From: Ensifer sp. LC163
GTDB lineage: Bacteria; Pseudomonadota; Alphaproteobacteria; Rhizobiales; Rhizobiaceae
Assembly (NCBI RefSeq): GCF_001695855.1
Contig: NZ_MBSS01000067.1
Coordinates: forward strand, 62,001-126,000
DNA length: 64,000 nt
Direction of reading: 5' to 3'
The notes beneath the pieces are model-generated. The model ran no database searches, was not told where the DNA came from, and worked only from the letters and a program-made list of their open reading frames with translations. Below are positions 41,408 through 48,534 of this stretch, piece by piece (the first letter of the stretch is position 1; each line of letters opens with the position of its first letter). Made by a program: the position numbers and the translations under genes.

Positions 41408-41456
41408 TTGCGAACCGTTCGCAACTACACTGATAATGCAAATGCAACTCATTCTC
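41408..41456 (+). promoter_or_regulatory. candidate operator region: perfect palindrome and Fur-like inverted repeat
   Basis: TTGCGAA-CCG-TTCGCAA is a perfect inverted repeat (41408-41424). Eight bases on, GATAATG-N11-CATTCTC (41432-41456) has 6 of 7 arm positions matched and looks like a Fur-family box. An ATG follows at 41462. No intact gene lies downstream, since a RIME-like element begins at 41537. The assignment is pattern-based only. Confidence 0.4.
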
Positions 41457-41461
41457 ACCTG

Positions 41462-41593
41462 ATGAAGACGCAGGCGGATGCGATGAACGGATTGGTGCAT
41501 CGGTGGGTATCGTTGCGGGAAAAGGCGCGGCGGCTGCTGCATAATTCCTTAAATCGGAATCGATTTAATGAGAAAATTATGCAGCAGATTTAA
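41462..41593 (+). CDS. possible small ORF ending inside a RIME-like element
   Basis: 43 codons (MKTQADAMNGLVHRWVSLRE...). The first 25 codons are unique sequence; the rest are read from the repeat. It could be the 5' end of a gene cut by the element, or not a gene. Its position just after a Fur-like box is the only support, and no ribosome-binding site is evident. Not recognised as any family. Confidence 0.25.
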   Translation: MKTQADAMNGLVHRWVSLREKARRLLHNSLNRNRFNEKIMQQI

Positions 41594-41640
41594 GGCGTTA
41601 CAGCGTCCCTTGCGCGTCACAGTTGACGCGCGGCGCTGTA
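41537..41640 (+). repeat. RIME-like element
   Basis: Full two-palindrome copy, CTGCATAATT...GCGCTG-TA. The right flank is TA; the left is TG. Confidence 0.82.
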
Positions 41641-41670
41641 TGTCTCCGAAGCGCTCGGCTTCGGAGACAT
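41640..41670 (+). other. perfect 12-bp stem hairpin
   Basis: ATGTCTCCGAAG pairs with CTTCGGAGACAT around CGCTCGG. It starts on the last base of the RIME-like copy. No T-run follows on either strand, so termination is unproven. The rest of 41089-41737 has no recognisable gene apart from the entries given. Confidence 0.5.
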
Positions 41671-41737
41671 AGGCTGACCAACAAATGCCCGCAGGCGGCA
41701 ACCTCAATGGCTGAGGCGCAACCGCAGCGAGGGCTGC

Positions 41738-42181
41738 TCACCATTCGAGTTCCAACTGCGAACGGCCGTTGGACGTCTTCTCGATCGTACGCCCGGTCTC
41801 GTCCACAGTCGCCGTCACCCGCTGGCGAAACGCAGAGAAGCTCTCGAAGGTCACGACATCCACCGGCTCGTCGAACTTCATCGTCAACCGGTAGCGCCCG
41901 GGCTGGGCCGTCAGCGCCTGCACCGAAAGGATCTCGCCTTCGAATGGCTGGCCGAGGTAAAGACCTTTGACGCGCGAACCGAGCATCCAGGGATTGAACG
42001 CCGGCCGATTGCCGGCGGCAGCATGAAGGGTATTCCAGTCGCGGTAGCCGTACTGGGCGGCGATCAATTCGAGGGAACGGGAGTGGCTGATATCCTCGCC
42101 TTCAGAGGATAACCGCGATCGCAGGCGTTTTGCCTGGTCCTTGAGGGCATTGAGCTGTGGTAGCGTGTCTGATCCGCGCAT
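41738..42181 (-). CDS. glyoxalase-related (GRSP) domain protein of unknown function
   Basis: 147 residues from the ATG at 42181, with AGGAGA ten bases upstream; an ATG at 42205 lacks such a site. The N-terminal segment TLPQLNALKDQAKRLRSRL...ISHSRSLELIAAQYGYRDWNTLHAA is the small domain often annotated as a glyoxalase superfamily relative. The C-terminal part (PFEGEILSVQALTAQPGRYRL) looks like an all-beta module. No catalytic motif is seen and no function is assigned. Confidence 0.7.
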   Translation of the reverse strand: MRGSDTLPQLNALKDQAKRLRSRLSSEGEDISHSRSLELIAAQYGYRDWNTLHAAAGNRPAFNPWMLGSRVKGLYLGQPFEGEILSVQALTAQPGRYRLTMKFDEPVDVVTFESFSAFRQRVTATVDETGRTIEKTSNGRSQLELEW

Positions 42182-42430
42182 TGACAGGGTCTCCTGCTGC
42201 GGCATGCATTTTCAGGGATGGGAGCCCGCATTGCCACCGGTTCGCATGCCGTTTCGGCTGACCGTGTCTCAACGAAGGGCTTCACCAAAGCATGACGCTC
42301 GCGGACGGCAGGGGCCCTCGCCCTTCGCGTCCATTAGGGGAAGCGACGCGAACTGTCAAATGTCCGCCTGCTTCCTGTTGCGCAGGAACCTGAGGTGTGA
42401 AACGACTTCCTCACTACGCTGGAGGATCTC

Positions 42431-43060
42431 ATGAGTGAAATCACCATCCTCGCATTCGCCTTTGTCGCTTTCATCGGTATTGCCACTCCCGGCCCGACCG
42501 TCCTGCTGGCGCTCACCAACGGCTCGCGCTACGGCATCAAGCGCGCACTTGCCGGCATGGTCGGCGCCGTCCTTTCGGATTTTGTGCTGATCGGCGCGGT
42601 GGCGCTGGGCCTCGGCGCCCTGCTTGCCGCCTCCGAGTTCTGGTTTACCGTGGTCAAATGGCTCGGTGCCGCCTATCTCACCTTTCTCGGGGTCATGCTG
42701 TTGCGGTCGAAGGGAACGCTCGACGTTTCCGTCGACAAGGACAGTGCCGATGCCACGGCGCCCACGATTTTTCTGAAGAGCTTTCTGGTCGCCGTCACCA
42801 ACCCGAAGGGCTATCTCTTCTTCTCGGCCTTCATGCCGCAATTCATCGACCTCGCCTTGCCGCAGGCACCGCAATATGCAGCGCTTGCTTTCGTCTTCGC
42901 GCTTGTCGATTTCGCCGTCATGCTCGGCTACGCCCTGCTCGGCTCTCAGGCGGCTCGCTTTCTCAAGCATTCCGGGGCCGTCTGGCTCGAACGTATCTGT
43001 GGCGGCGCCCTGCTGGCTCTCGCCGGTTCCCTCGCTTTCTATCGCCGCGCCACCAACTGA
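42431..43060 (+). CDS. LysE/RhtB family amino acid exporter
   Basis: 209 residues with about six hydrophobic segments. It starts MSEITILAFAFVAFIGIATPGPTVLLAL, the signature PGP motif of LysE/RhtB permeases, and later has FLVAVTNPKGYLFFSAFMPQFI. The ribosome site GGAGGATCTC is strong. These proteins export lysine, homoserine or other metabolites with proton exchange; the substrate is not inferable. The next gene starts one base after its stop and is likely translationally coupled. Confidence 0.92.
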   Translation: MSEITILAFAFVAFIGIATPGPTVLLALTNGSRYGIKRALAGMVGAVLSDFVLIGAVALGLGALLAASEFWFTVVKWLGAAYLTFLGVMLLRSKGTLDVSVDKDSADATAPTIFLKSFLVAVTNPKGYLFFSAFMPQFIDLALPQAPQYAALAFVFALVDFAVMLGYALLGSQAARFLKHSGAVWLERICGGALLALAGSLAFYRRATN

Positions 43061-43061
43061 C

Positions 43062-43634
43062 ATGCTGTTCGGCAAGGCCATCCTCGACCAGATTGCCAAA
43101 GGAGACGTGACGCTGGCCTTCCGGCGCTGGACGAGGCCGACCGTCAAGGCCGGCGGCAGCCTGCGCACGGCGGCCGGCCCATTGTCGATCGGCACGATCG
43201 ACGTCATCAATGCCGAAGACATCAGCAAGGAAGATGCACGCCGCGCCGGCTACCCGACGCGCGAGGTGTTGCTTGCCGAGCTCGACGATCGCCCCGACGG
43301 CACGCTTTACCGCATCGCCTTCCATCGCGCGGGCGATGATCCGCGCCTGTCCCTGCGCGATGACACGACGCTTGGGAAGGCCGACCGGGCCGCAATCGCC
43401 GCCAGGCTCGCAAGCTTCGACGAAACCGCCGGCCAGACATGGGCCAAGCCGACACTCCGCCTGATCGCTTCGCGCGACGGCATCACCGCCGCCGAGATTG
43501 CCGAACAGGTCGGCATCGATAAGCTCAAGCTCAAGGCGCGCATCCGCAAGCTGAAGGAACTGGGACTGACGGAAAGCCTGGCGGTCGGCTACCGGCTGTC
43601 GCCGCGCGGCCGGTCCTTCCTTGGTCAGGTTTGA
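43062..43634 (+). CDS. ASCH-like protein with C-terminal winged-helix region (tentative)
   Basis: 190 residues (MLFGKAILDQIAKGDVTLAFRRW...). The beginning, with KGDVTLAFRRWTRPTVKAGGSL and LSIGTIDVINAEDI, resembles the ASCH/PUA-like fold, a beta barrel tied to RNA binding. The C-terminal third (ITAAEIAEQVGIDKLKLKARIRKLKELGL) is a plausible winged helix. The start is placed at 43062, one base after the LysE stop. Function unknown; coupling to the exporter suggests a link, but I cannot say which. Confidence 0.6.
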   Translation: MLFGKAILDQIAKGDVTLAFRRWTRPTVKAGGSLRTAAGPLSIGTIDVINAEDISKEDARRAGYPTREVLLAELDDRPDGTLYRIAFHRAGDDPRLSLRDDTTLGKADRAAIAARLASFDETAGQTWAKPTLRLIASRDGITAAEIAEQVGIDKLKLKARIRKLKELGLTESLAVGYRLSPRGRSFLGQV

Positions 43635-43727
43635 GCGATGCCAGGCAAGACAAGGGAGAAAACATGATCGGATATACGATGGTCGGAACGACCGACCTCA
43701 AGCGGGCCGAACGGTTCTACGATCCGC

Positions 43728-43833
43728 TACTGCATAATTCCTTAAATCGGATCCGATTTAAGGAGAAAATTATGCAGCAGGTTTAAAGCGTTACAGCGTC
43801 CTTTGCGCGTCATATTTGACGCGCGGCGCTGTA
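43728..43833 (+). repeat. RIME-like element inserted in the VOC gene (first)
   Basis: Full copy with both palindromes. It is flanked by TA at 43728-43729 and 43832-43833, and the gene reads straight across if one TA and the element are removed. Confidence 0.88.
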
Positions 43834-44142
43834 ATGGCGCTGATCGGCCAGGAACGCTGCTGGTGCGACGAACAGGTGGCATCCTGGGGACGCAGGGATG
43901 ACGACCGCGCGCCGCGCTTCTTCACCGGCTATCCCTTCGACGGAAATCCCGCCGGCATCGGCAATGGCGCCATGACCGCCTTCCTCGCACCAAGCGCTGC
44001 GGTCATCGACCGGCTGTTTGCAACGGCATTGGAACAAGGCGGCAGCGTCGAGGGCGAGCCGGGCTTCCGCCCGCAGTATGGCGAGGGTTTCTACGCCGCC
44101 TATGTGCGCGACCCCGACGGCAACAAGCTTGCCTTCGTCTGC

Positions 44143-44247
44143 TACTGCATAATTCCTTAAATCGGAATCGATTTAAGGACAAAATTATGCAGCAACTCAA
44201 AGTGTTACAGCGACCTTTGCGCGTCTAAATAGACGCGCGGCGCTGTA
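44143..44247 (+). repeat. RIME-like element inserted in the VOC gene (second)
   Basis: TA-CTGCATAATT...GCGCTG-TA. Module B carries GCGCGTCTA/TAGACGCGC, a paired variant. It sits near the 3' end of the broken VOC gene, replacing the natural end with YCIIP-stop read from the repeat. Confidence 0.87.
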
Positions 44248-44345
44248 TGACGCGCGGCCGTCTGCCGCGGAGATGTGATCTCAAGAGCATGGGGCATTAT
44301 GCCCTGCTCCCCCACCTATTGAACGAGACAGGCGGGGGAGCAGCG

Positions 44346-44376
44346 AAAAATCCGCCTCCGCAGGGTTGGAGGCGGA
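44346..44376 (-). terminator. terminator of the GNAT gene, with a second hairpin toward the VOC side
   Basis: TCCGCCTCC/GGAGGCGGA stem (44351-44359 with 44368-44376). Read on the minus strand it is followed by TTTTT. A wider GC-rich inverted repeat (GCTCCCCC...GGGGGAGC, about 44308-44342) lies just beyond, as expected between convergent genes. Confidence 0.8.
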
Positions 44377-44382
44377 AAGGGA

Positions 44383-44973
44383 TCAGGCGGCGCGCTTGAC
44401 CGGCGGCAACGCCAGCTTGCGGCCGCTGGCAACGATCAGGCCGGCAGCGCCTTCGAGCCAGCCATCCCGAAGTTCGAGCGCAAGGAAACGGTTGCGTTCG
44501 AATGGGCCCGGCATCACCAGATGCTGCGTGCGCGTGGAAAAGAAACCAAAGCGCTCGTAATAGGACGCGTCGCCGACCAGCAGGATCGCGCCGTGGCTGC
44601 GGTTCTTGGCCTCTTCGATGGCTGCACGCATCAGCATGCCACCGATGCCCTTGCCTTCATGGCCAGGATCGACCGCAAGCGGGCCGAGCAGCAGCGCAGG
44701 AATGCTGTGACCCTCGCGGTTGACGCCGGCCTCGACATTCCACAGGCGAACGCTGCCGATGACATGGCCGTCGAGATCGCGGGCGACGAAGGCAAGACCT
44801 TCGGCCGGCACGCGGCCGCTGCGCAGCTTTTCCGACGACTTGCGGCGCCGCTCCGGCCCCATCGCCCGGTCGAGCAGGTTTTCGCGGGCAACGACGTCAC
44901 CCGGGTTTTCGTTATCGATAACGAATGTGGACGGCGCGAAAAACGCGCGCAGGGCATCAACAACAGCGGCCAT
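44383..44973 (-). CDS. GNAT family N-acetyltransferase
   Basis: 196 residues, starting ATG with GGGAGG just upstream. The core is LLLGPLAVDPGHEGKGIGGMLMRAAIEEAKNR, where the acetyl-CoA pyrophosphate-binding pattern Q/RxxGxG/A appears as HEGKGIGG. ILLVGDASYYERFGF follows, a segment typical of the YhbS-like subgroup. The substrate is unknown. It is a single-gene unit with its own terminator. Confidence 0.88.
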   Translation of the reverse strand: MAAVVDALRAFFAPSTFVIDNENPGDVVARENLLDRAMGPERRRKSSEKLRSGRVPAEGLAFVARDLDGHVIGSVRLWNVEAGVNREGHSIPALLLGPLAVDPGHEGKGIGGMLMRAAIEEAKNRSHGAILLVGDASYYERFGFFSTRTQHLVMPGPFERNRFLALELRDGWLEGAAGLIVASGRKLALPPVKRAA

Positions 44974-45031
44974 CCGGGCCTCCCGTCATCAAAACCGCTT
45001 CAGGCGGCATCTAAGAAAATTGTGAAGTGGC

Positions 45032-45053
45032 GCTCCCGACCGAAGACGGGAGC
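45032..45053 (-). terminator. possible terminator hairpin of the decarboxylase gene
   Basis: GCTCCCG/CGGGAGC, a 7-bp stem with an 8-base loop, 9 bases past the stop codon. No immediate T-run, so weak. Confidence 0.4.
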
Positions 45054-45061
45054 AGGCCGGA

Positions 45062-46195
45062 TCAGATCACGTAGGACTTCAAGGGCTCGAAGCCGTTGAA
45101 GGCGACGGCCGAATAGGTCGTCGTGTAGGCGCCGGTGCCTTCGATCAGAACCTCGTCGCCGATCGAGAGCGTGATCGGCAGCGGATACATGTTCTTCTCG
45201 TACAGCACGTCGGCCGAATCGCAGGTCGGGCCGGCGAGCACGCAGGGCTCCATTTCGTCACCGTCACGGGCCGTGCGGATCGGGTAGCGGATCGCCTCGT
45301 CCATGGTTTCGGCGAGACCGCCGAACTTGCCGATGTCGAGGAACACCCAGCGGTGGCTGTCATTGTCCGACTTCTTCGAGACGAGAACGACTTCCGCCTT
45401 GATCACGCCGGCGTTGCCGACCATGCCGCGGCCGGGCTCGATGATCGTTTCCGGGATGTGGTTGCCGAAGTGCTTCTTCAGCGCGCCGAAGATCGCCTGA
45501 CCGTAGGCTTCAGCCGTCGGCACGTCCTTGAGGTACTTCGTCGGGAAGCCACCGCCCATGTTGACCATCTTGAGCTCGATGCCCTGCTTGGCCAGCTGCA
45601 CGAAGACGCGCTTGGCATCGGCAAGGGCCGAATCCCAGGCGTCGAGCTTCGTCATCTGCGAACCGACATGGAACGAGACGCCGTAGGAAACGAGGCCATG
45701 CTGATGAGCGTAGACGAGCACGTCGACCGCCATCTGCGGGACGCAGCCGAACTTGCGCGACAGCGGCCATTCGGCGCCTTCGCCATCGGTCAGCACGCGG
45801 CAGAACACGCGGGCGCCAGGCGCAGCACGGGCGATCTTCTCGACTTCCTCATGGCTGTCGACCGCAAAGAGCGACACACCCAGAGCATGAGCGCGGGCAA
45901 TATCGCGCTCCTTCTTGATGGTGTTGCCGTAGGAGACGCGCTGCGCGGTCGCACCGGCGTCGAGCGCCATTTCGATTTCGGCGACGGACGCGCAATCGAA
46001 GGAGGAGCCCAAGCCAGCGAGCAGGCGCAGGATTTCCGGCGCCGGGTTTGCCTTGACGGCGTAATAGATCGAGCTGTCGGGCAGCGCGTGGCGGAAGGCC
46101 GTGAAATTGTTGCGCACGACGTCGAGGTCGACAACGAGGCACGGGCCTTCGGGTCGTCGGGTGTTGATGAAGTCGATGATGCGTGCCGTGGTCAT
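45062..46195 (-). CDS. odc2: type III PLP ornithine/lysine decarboxylase
   Basis: 377 residues, the length of the alphaproteobacterial alanine-racemase-fold decarboxylases. The PLP lysine lies in SIYYAVKANPAPEIL (about residue 50). The family motifs FHVGSQ, NMGGGFPTKY, IIEPGRGMVGNAG and the catalytic Cys in AGPTCDSADVLYE are intact. It produces putrescine or cadaverine. In Sinorhizobium meliloti the homologue is the lysine/ornithine decarboxylase Odc2, whose name I borrow. The start ATG has AGGGGAATAAGG upstream. The gene has a leader of up to 700 bases, a strong hint of RNA-level control. Confidence 0.93.
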   Translation of the reverse strand: MTTARIIDFINTRRPEGPCLVVDLDVVRNNFTAFRHALPDSSIYYAVKANPAPEILRLLAGLGSSFDCASVAEIEMALDAGATAQRVSYGNTIKKERDIARAHALGVSLFAVDSHEEVEKIARAAPGARVFCRVLTDGEGAEWPLSRKFGCVPQMAVDVLVYAHQHGLVSYGVSFHVGSQMTKLDAWDSALADAKRVFVQLAKQGIELKMVNMGGGFPTKYLKDVPTAEAYGQAIFGALKKHFGNHIPETIIEPGRGMVGNAGVIKAEVVLVSKKSDNDSHRWVFLDIGKFGGLAETMDEAIRYPIRTARDGDEMEPCVLAGPTCDSADVLYEKNMYPLPITLSIGDEVLIEGTGAYTTTYSAVAFNGFEPLKSYVI

Positions 46196-46903
46196 GGCCT
46201 TATTCCCCTGATCCAAAATGCTCCGCTTTCGCGAAGGACAAAGGGCATACGCGCGAATGCTCTGGAACCAGCCGGTGGAGACCCCGGAACCATGCATGCG
46301 CTCGATGCGCGAACGGTGAACCGAAGCCCGCCTAGGCTTCAATTCGGCTTTGTCTGCCATGGATTGGAGGGGAATAACCCAACCGCACTTCCGGCAATGA
46401 AGGTGTGCCTCTTCAGTAACCCCGGCTGTTGGAGAGCCGGCAGACACCAGAAAGGCCCGCACCGTCGTTGCTTCAAGATGTCCTCGCATTTCCCGGTTGG
46501 CCGGAATAGCGACTGGAGGGGTTAGTTCCAGGTACCTTACCGATACCCTCACCTAATCGAGGGTCGGCGGACACCCACAGGCACGTGCGACTTTGGGCAA
46601 GGGCGTAGGTAAGAAAAAACCTTGTCGTAATCAAGAGTTTTTTCGCTGCCGGGTTGAATTTTTTTTGAGACCGGCAACACTGTTGGCGTTCACGTTTACT
46701 GAACAATCGGCACCGATGCGAAGACCGCCGCAAGCGATTGAAAGGTCTGGGTTTATTTCGGGGCCTCGCCTATCCGGTCGTCAAGATCCGGGAAGCGGAT
46801 AAACCCGGCTGGAAAGACAGCCGCGGAACAGGGAAACGTGAAAGAAGCATTCGCGGCGAATCAATGCTGCCGCGACCAGGAAAGACGAGAGAAAGACCGG
46901 CCC
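46196..46903 (-). promoter_or_regulatory. long structured leader upstream of the decarboxylase (candidate speF-type RNA motif)
   Basis: 708 bp with no convincing gene, between the decarboxylase start and the divergent LysR gene. Read on the minus strand it has several hairpins: GACCCTC...GAGGGT (near 46550), CCGGCT/AGCCGG (46422-46440), and GAAGCC/GGCTTC (46323-46340). A conserved leader RNA called the speF motif was reported upstream of alphaproteobacterial ornithine decarboxylase genes; position and target fit, but I have not aligned it. An in-frame open stretch runs through the leader with ATG at 46489; I do not consider it the true start. Confidence 0.5.
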
Positions 46904-47797
46904 ATGGACACGCTCACCCGCATCCGCGCCTTCATCGATGTCGTGGACGCCGAAGGGTTTTCGGCGGCGGCCCGCCGCGTCGGCAAGTCGAAGGCGCTGC
47001 TGTCGAAATATGTGCGCGAACTCGAGGACGAACTCGGCGCGCTTCTGCTGAACCGCACCACAAGGCAGTTCTCGCTGACGGAAGCCGGCCACACCTATTA
47101 TCGCACCGCGTCAGAAATCCTGAAGGAGATCGACAATCTCGCCGATCTCGTGCGCGCCAACAATTCCGATCTCAAGGGCCGCCTGCGGATTACCGCGCCC
47201 CGCACCTTCGTCGATGCCGAGATTGGCCAGTCGCTGATGGATTTTGGCAAGCAGCATCCGGAGCTGTCGCTGGAGATCGTCTCCGACGACCGTTTCGTCG
47301 ATCTCGTCGAAGAAGGCTTCGATGTTGCCATCCGCATCACGCGGCTGGAGGATTCGACGCTGATCGCCCGCAAGCTCGACGATTTCCAGGTGCTGATCTG
47401 TGCGGCCCCGGATTTCCTGGAGAAGGTCGGGCCGATCGCCCATCCAACCGAGCTTTCGAAGCTCCCCTGCATTCTCGATACCAATGGCCGGTCCTATTCC
47501 AACTGGCGCTTCATCGAGCCCGACGGTTCCGCCTTCACCGTTCCCGTGAGCGGCCCGATCGAGGTCAACAGCCCGCTTGCCTCCGTGCGCGCCGCCGTCT
47601 CCGGCATCGGCGTGGCGTTGGTTCCAGACTTCATCGCCCGCCCCAAGGTTGCCACCGGCGAACTCGTCACGCTTTTTGACGATTTTCTGCCCCGGGATCG
47701 CGGCATCTACGCGATCTATCCGCATCGCCGCTACCTGCCGGCCAAGGTGCGCACCCTCGTCGACTACCTGCATGCCTGGTTCCGCAAGCCGCGTTGA
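46904..47797 (+). CDS. LysR family transcriptional regulator
   Basis: 297 residues. The start at MDTLTRIRAFIDVVDAEGFS is the classic LysR N-terminus; the helix-turn-helix is SAAARRVGKSKALLSKYVRELED with LLNRTTRQFSLTEAG. The effector domain follows (LKGRLRITAPRTFVDAEIGQ, SRKL-like ARKLDDFQVLICAAPDFL). It is of the type with a long DxR...R loop. The neighbours are the divergent decarboxylase and the downstream DUF1007 gene 92 bp away; it may control one of them, which is inference. Confidence 0.93.
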   Translation: MDTLTRIRAFIDVVDAEGFSAAARRVGKSKALLSKYVRELEDELGALLLNRTTRQFSLTEAGHTYYRTASEILKEIDNLADLVRANNSDLKGRLRITAPRTFVDAEIGQSLMDFGKQHPELSLEIVSDDRFVDLVEEGFDVAIRITRLEDSTLIARKLDDFQVLICAAPDFLEKVGPIAHPTELSKLPCILDTNGRSYSNWRFIEPDGSAFTVPVSGPIEVNSPLASVRAAVSGIGVALVPDFIARPKVATGELVTLFDDFLPRDRGIYAIYPHRRYLPAKVRTLVDYLHAWFRKPR

Positions 47798-47889
47798 CGC
47801 GGAAAGGTCCCAAATCCGTCCCATTTCCAGTACATTGCGGGAACGATTCGAAGGCGCTGTCACGCCCTGACCGAAAGGATTGCCGTTTC

Positions 47890-48534
47890 ATGAGAATTAA
47901 GCGCCTCGTCATGGCCGGCCTTGCCACCCTGCTTGCGCCGACCCTGGTCTTCGCCCATCCGCACATCTTCGCCGAGGCCCGCCTGGAAGTGGCCTCCGAC
48001 GACAAGGGCGAAGTCAGCGAGCTGAGGAACGTCTGGCGTTTCGACGAGCTGTTTTCCGCAAGTGTCGTTCTCGATTTCGACAAGAATTCGAACGCCACGC
48101 TCGATCCGGACGAACTGGCCGAAGTCGGCCAGACGGTGCTGGAGTCGCTGTCGGAGTACAATTACTACACGACGGCCCTGGAAAACGGCAAATCCATCAA
48201 GGTCAACAAACCCGAGCGCATCACCGTCGACTACAAGGACGGCCAGCTCCTGATGATGTTCGCGGTCAAGCCGGCCGAACCGATGCCACTCAAGGGCAAG
48301 CTCTCCTTCGGCGTCTACGACCCGACCATGTACACGGCCATGGATTTCCCGACCGACGACGACCTGACCGTGGTCGGCGACAAGATCGCCGCCTGCGAGC
48401 ACAAGGTCGTCCGCCCTGATCCTGACGAAGTCCTTGCTGAAAACAAGGACACGCTGACCGATGCCTTCTGGAGCGACCCGACCGGCACCGACATGTCGAA
48501 GCTCTTTGCAACCAGGATAGAGATCACATGCTGA
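47890..48534 (+). CDS. DUF1007 periplasmic protein, partner of a NicO metal transporter
   Basis: 214 residues. A signal peptide (MRIKRLVMAGLATLLAPTLVFA) precedes HPHIFAEARLEV, the conserved mature N-terminus of DUF1007 with His residues that could bind metal. DFDKNSNATLDPDEL looks like an EF-hand-like acidic loop. The last codons overlap the next gene by 7 bases (ATGCTGA). In Haemophilus a similar pair (ZevA/ZevB) takes part in zinc transport. The LysR gene upstream is only 92 bp away. Confidence 0.85.
   Translation: MRIKRLVMAGLATLLAPTLVFAHPHIFAEARLEVASDDKGEVSELRNVWRFDELFSASVVLDFDKNSNATLDPDELAEVGQTVLESLSEYNYYTTALENGKSIKVNKPERITVDYKDGQLLMMFAVKPAEPMPLKGKLSFGVYDPTMYTAMDFPTDDDLTVVGDKIAACEHKVVRPDPDEVLAENKDTLTDAFWSDPTGTDMSKLFATRIEITC

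Larger units (their letters stand above)
43664..44278 (+). pseudogene. VOC (glyoxalase-fold) family gene broken by two RIME-like insertions
   Basis: AAGGGAGAAAAC precedes the ATG of MIGYTMVGTTDLKRAERFYD. At codon 22 a RIME-like element (43730-43833 with one TA) enters, and its TAA ends the frame at 43786. The frame resumes at 43834 (MALIGQERCWCDEQVASWG) and runs to DPDGNKLAFVC. A second element (44145-44247) then follows, after which the frame would end YDARPSAAEM at 44278. Removing both elements gives one open frame of about 135 residues, the normal VOC size, with the metal-site region YVRDPDGNKLAF intact. As it stands no full-length protein can be made. The original function, possibly a lactoylglutathione-lyase-like or resistance enzyme, is unknown. 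Confidence 0.85.

Noticed and set aside
41291-41542. 83-codon ORF on the minus strand
   Set aside because: It spans repeats and the putative operator region, has no ribosome site and no family resemblance.
46196-46552. N-terminal extension of the decarboxylase
   Set aside because: The frame is open upstream, but the added residues are outside the family length and a ribosome site plus the family start lie at 46195.
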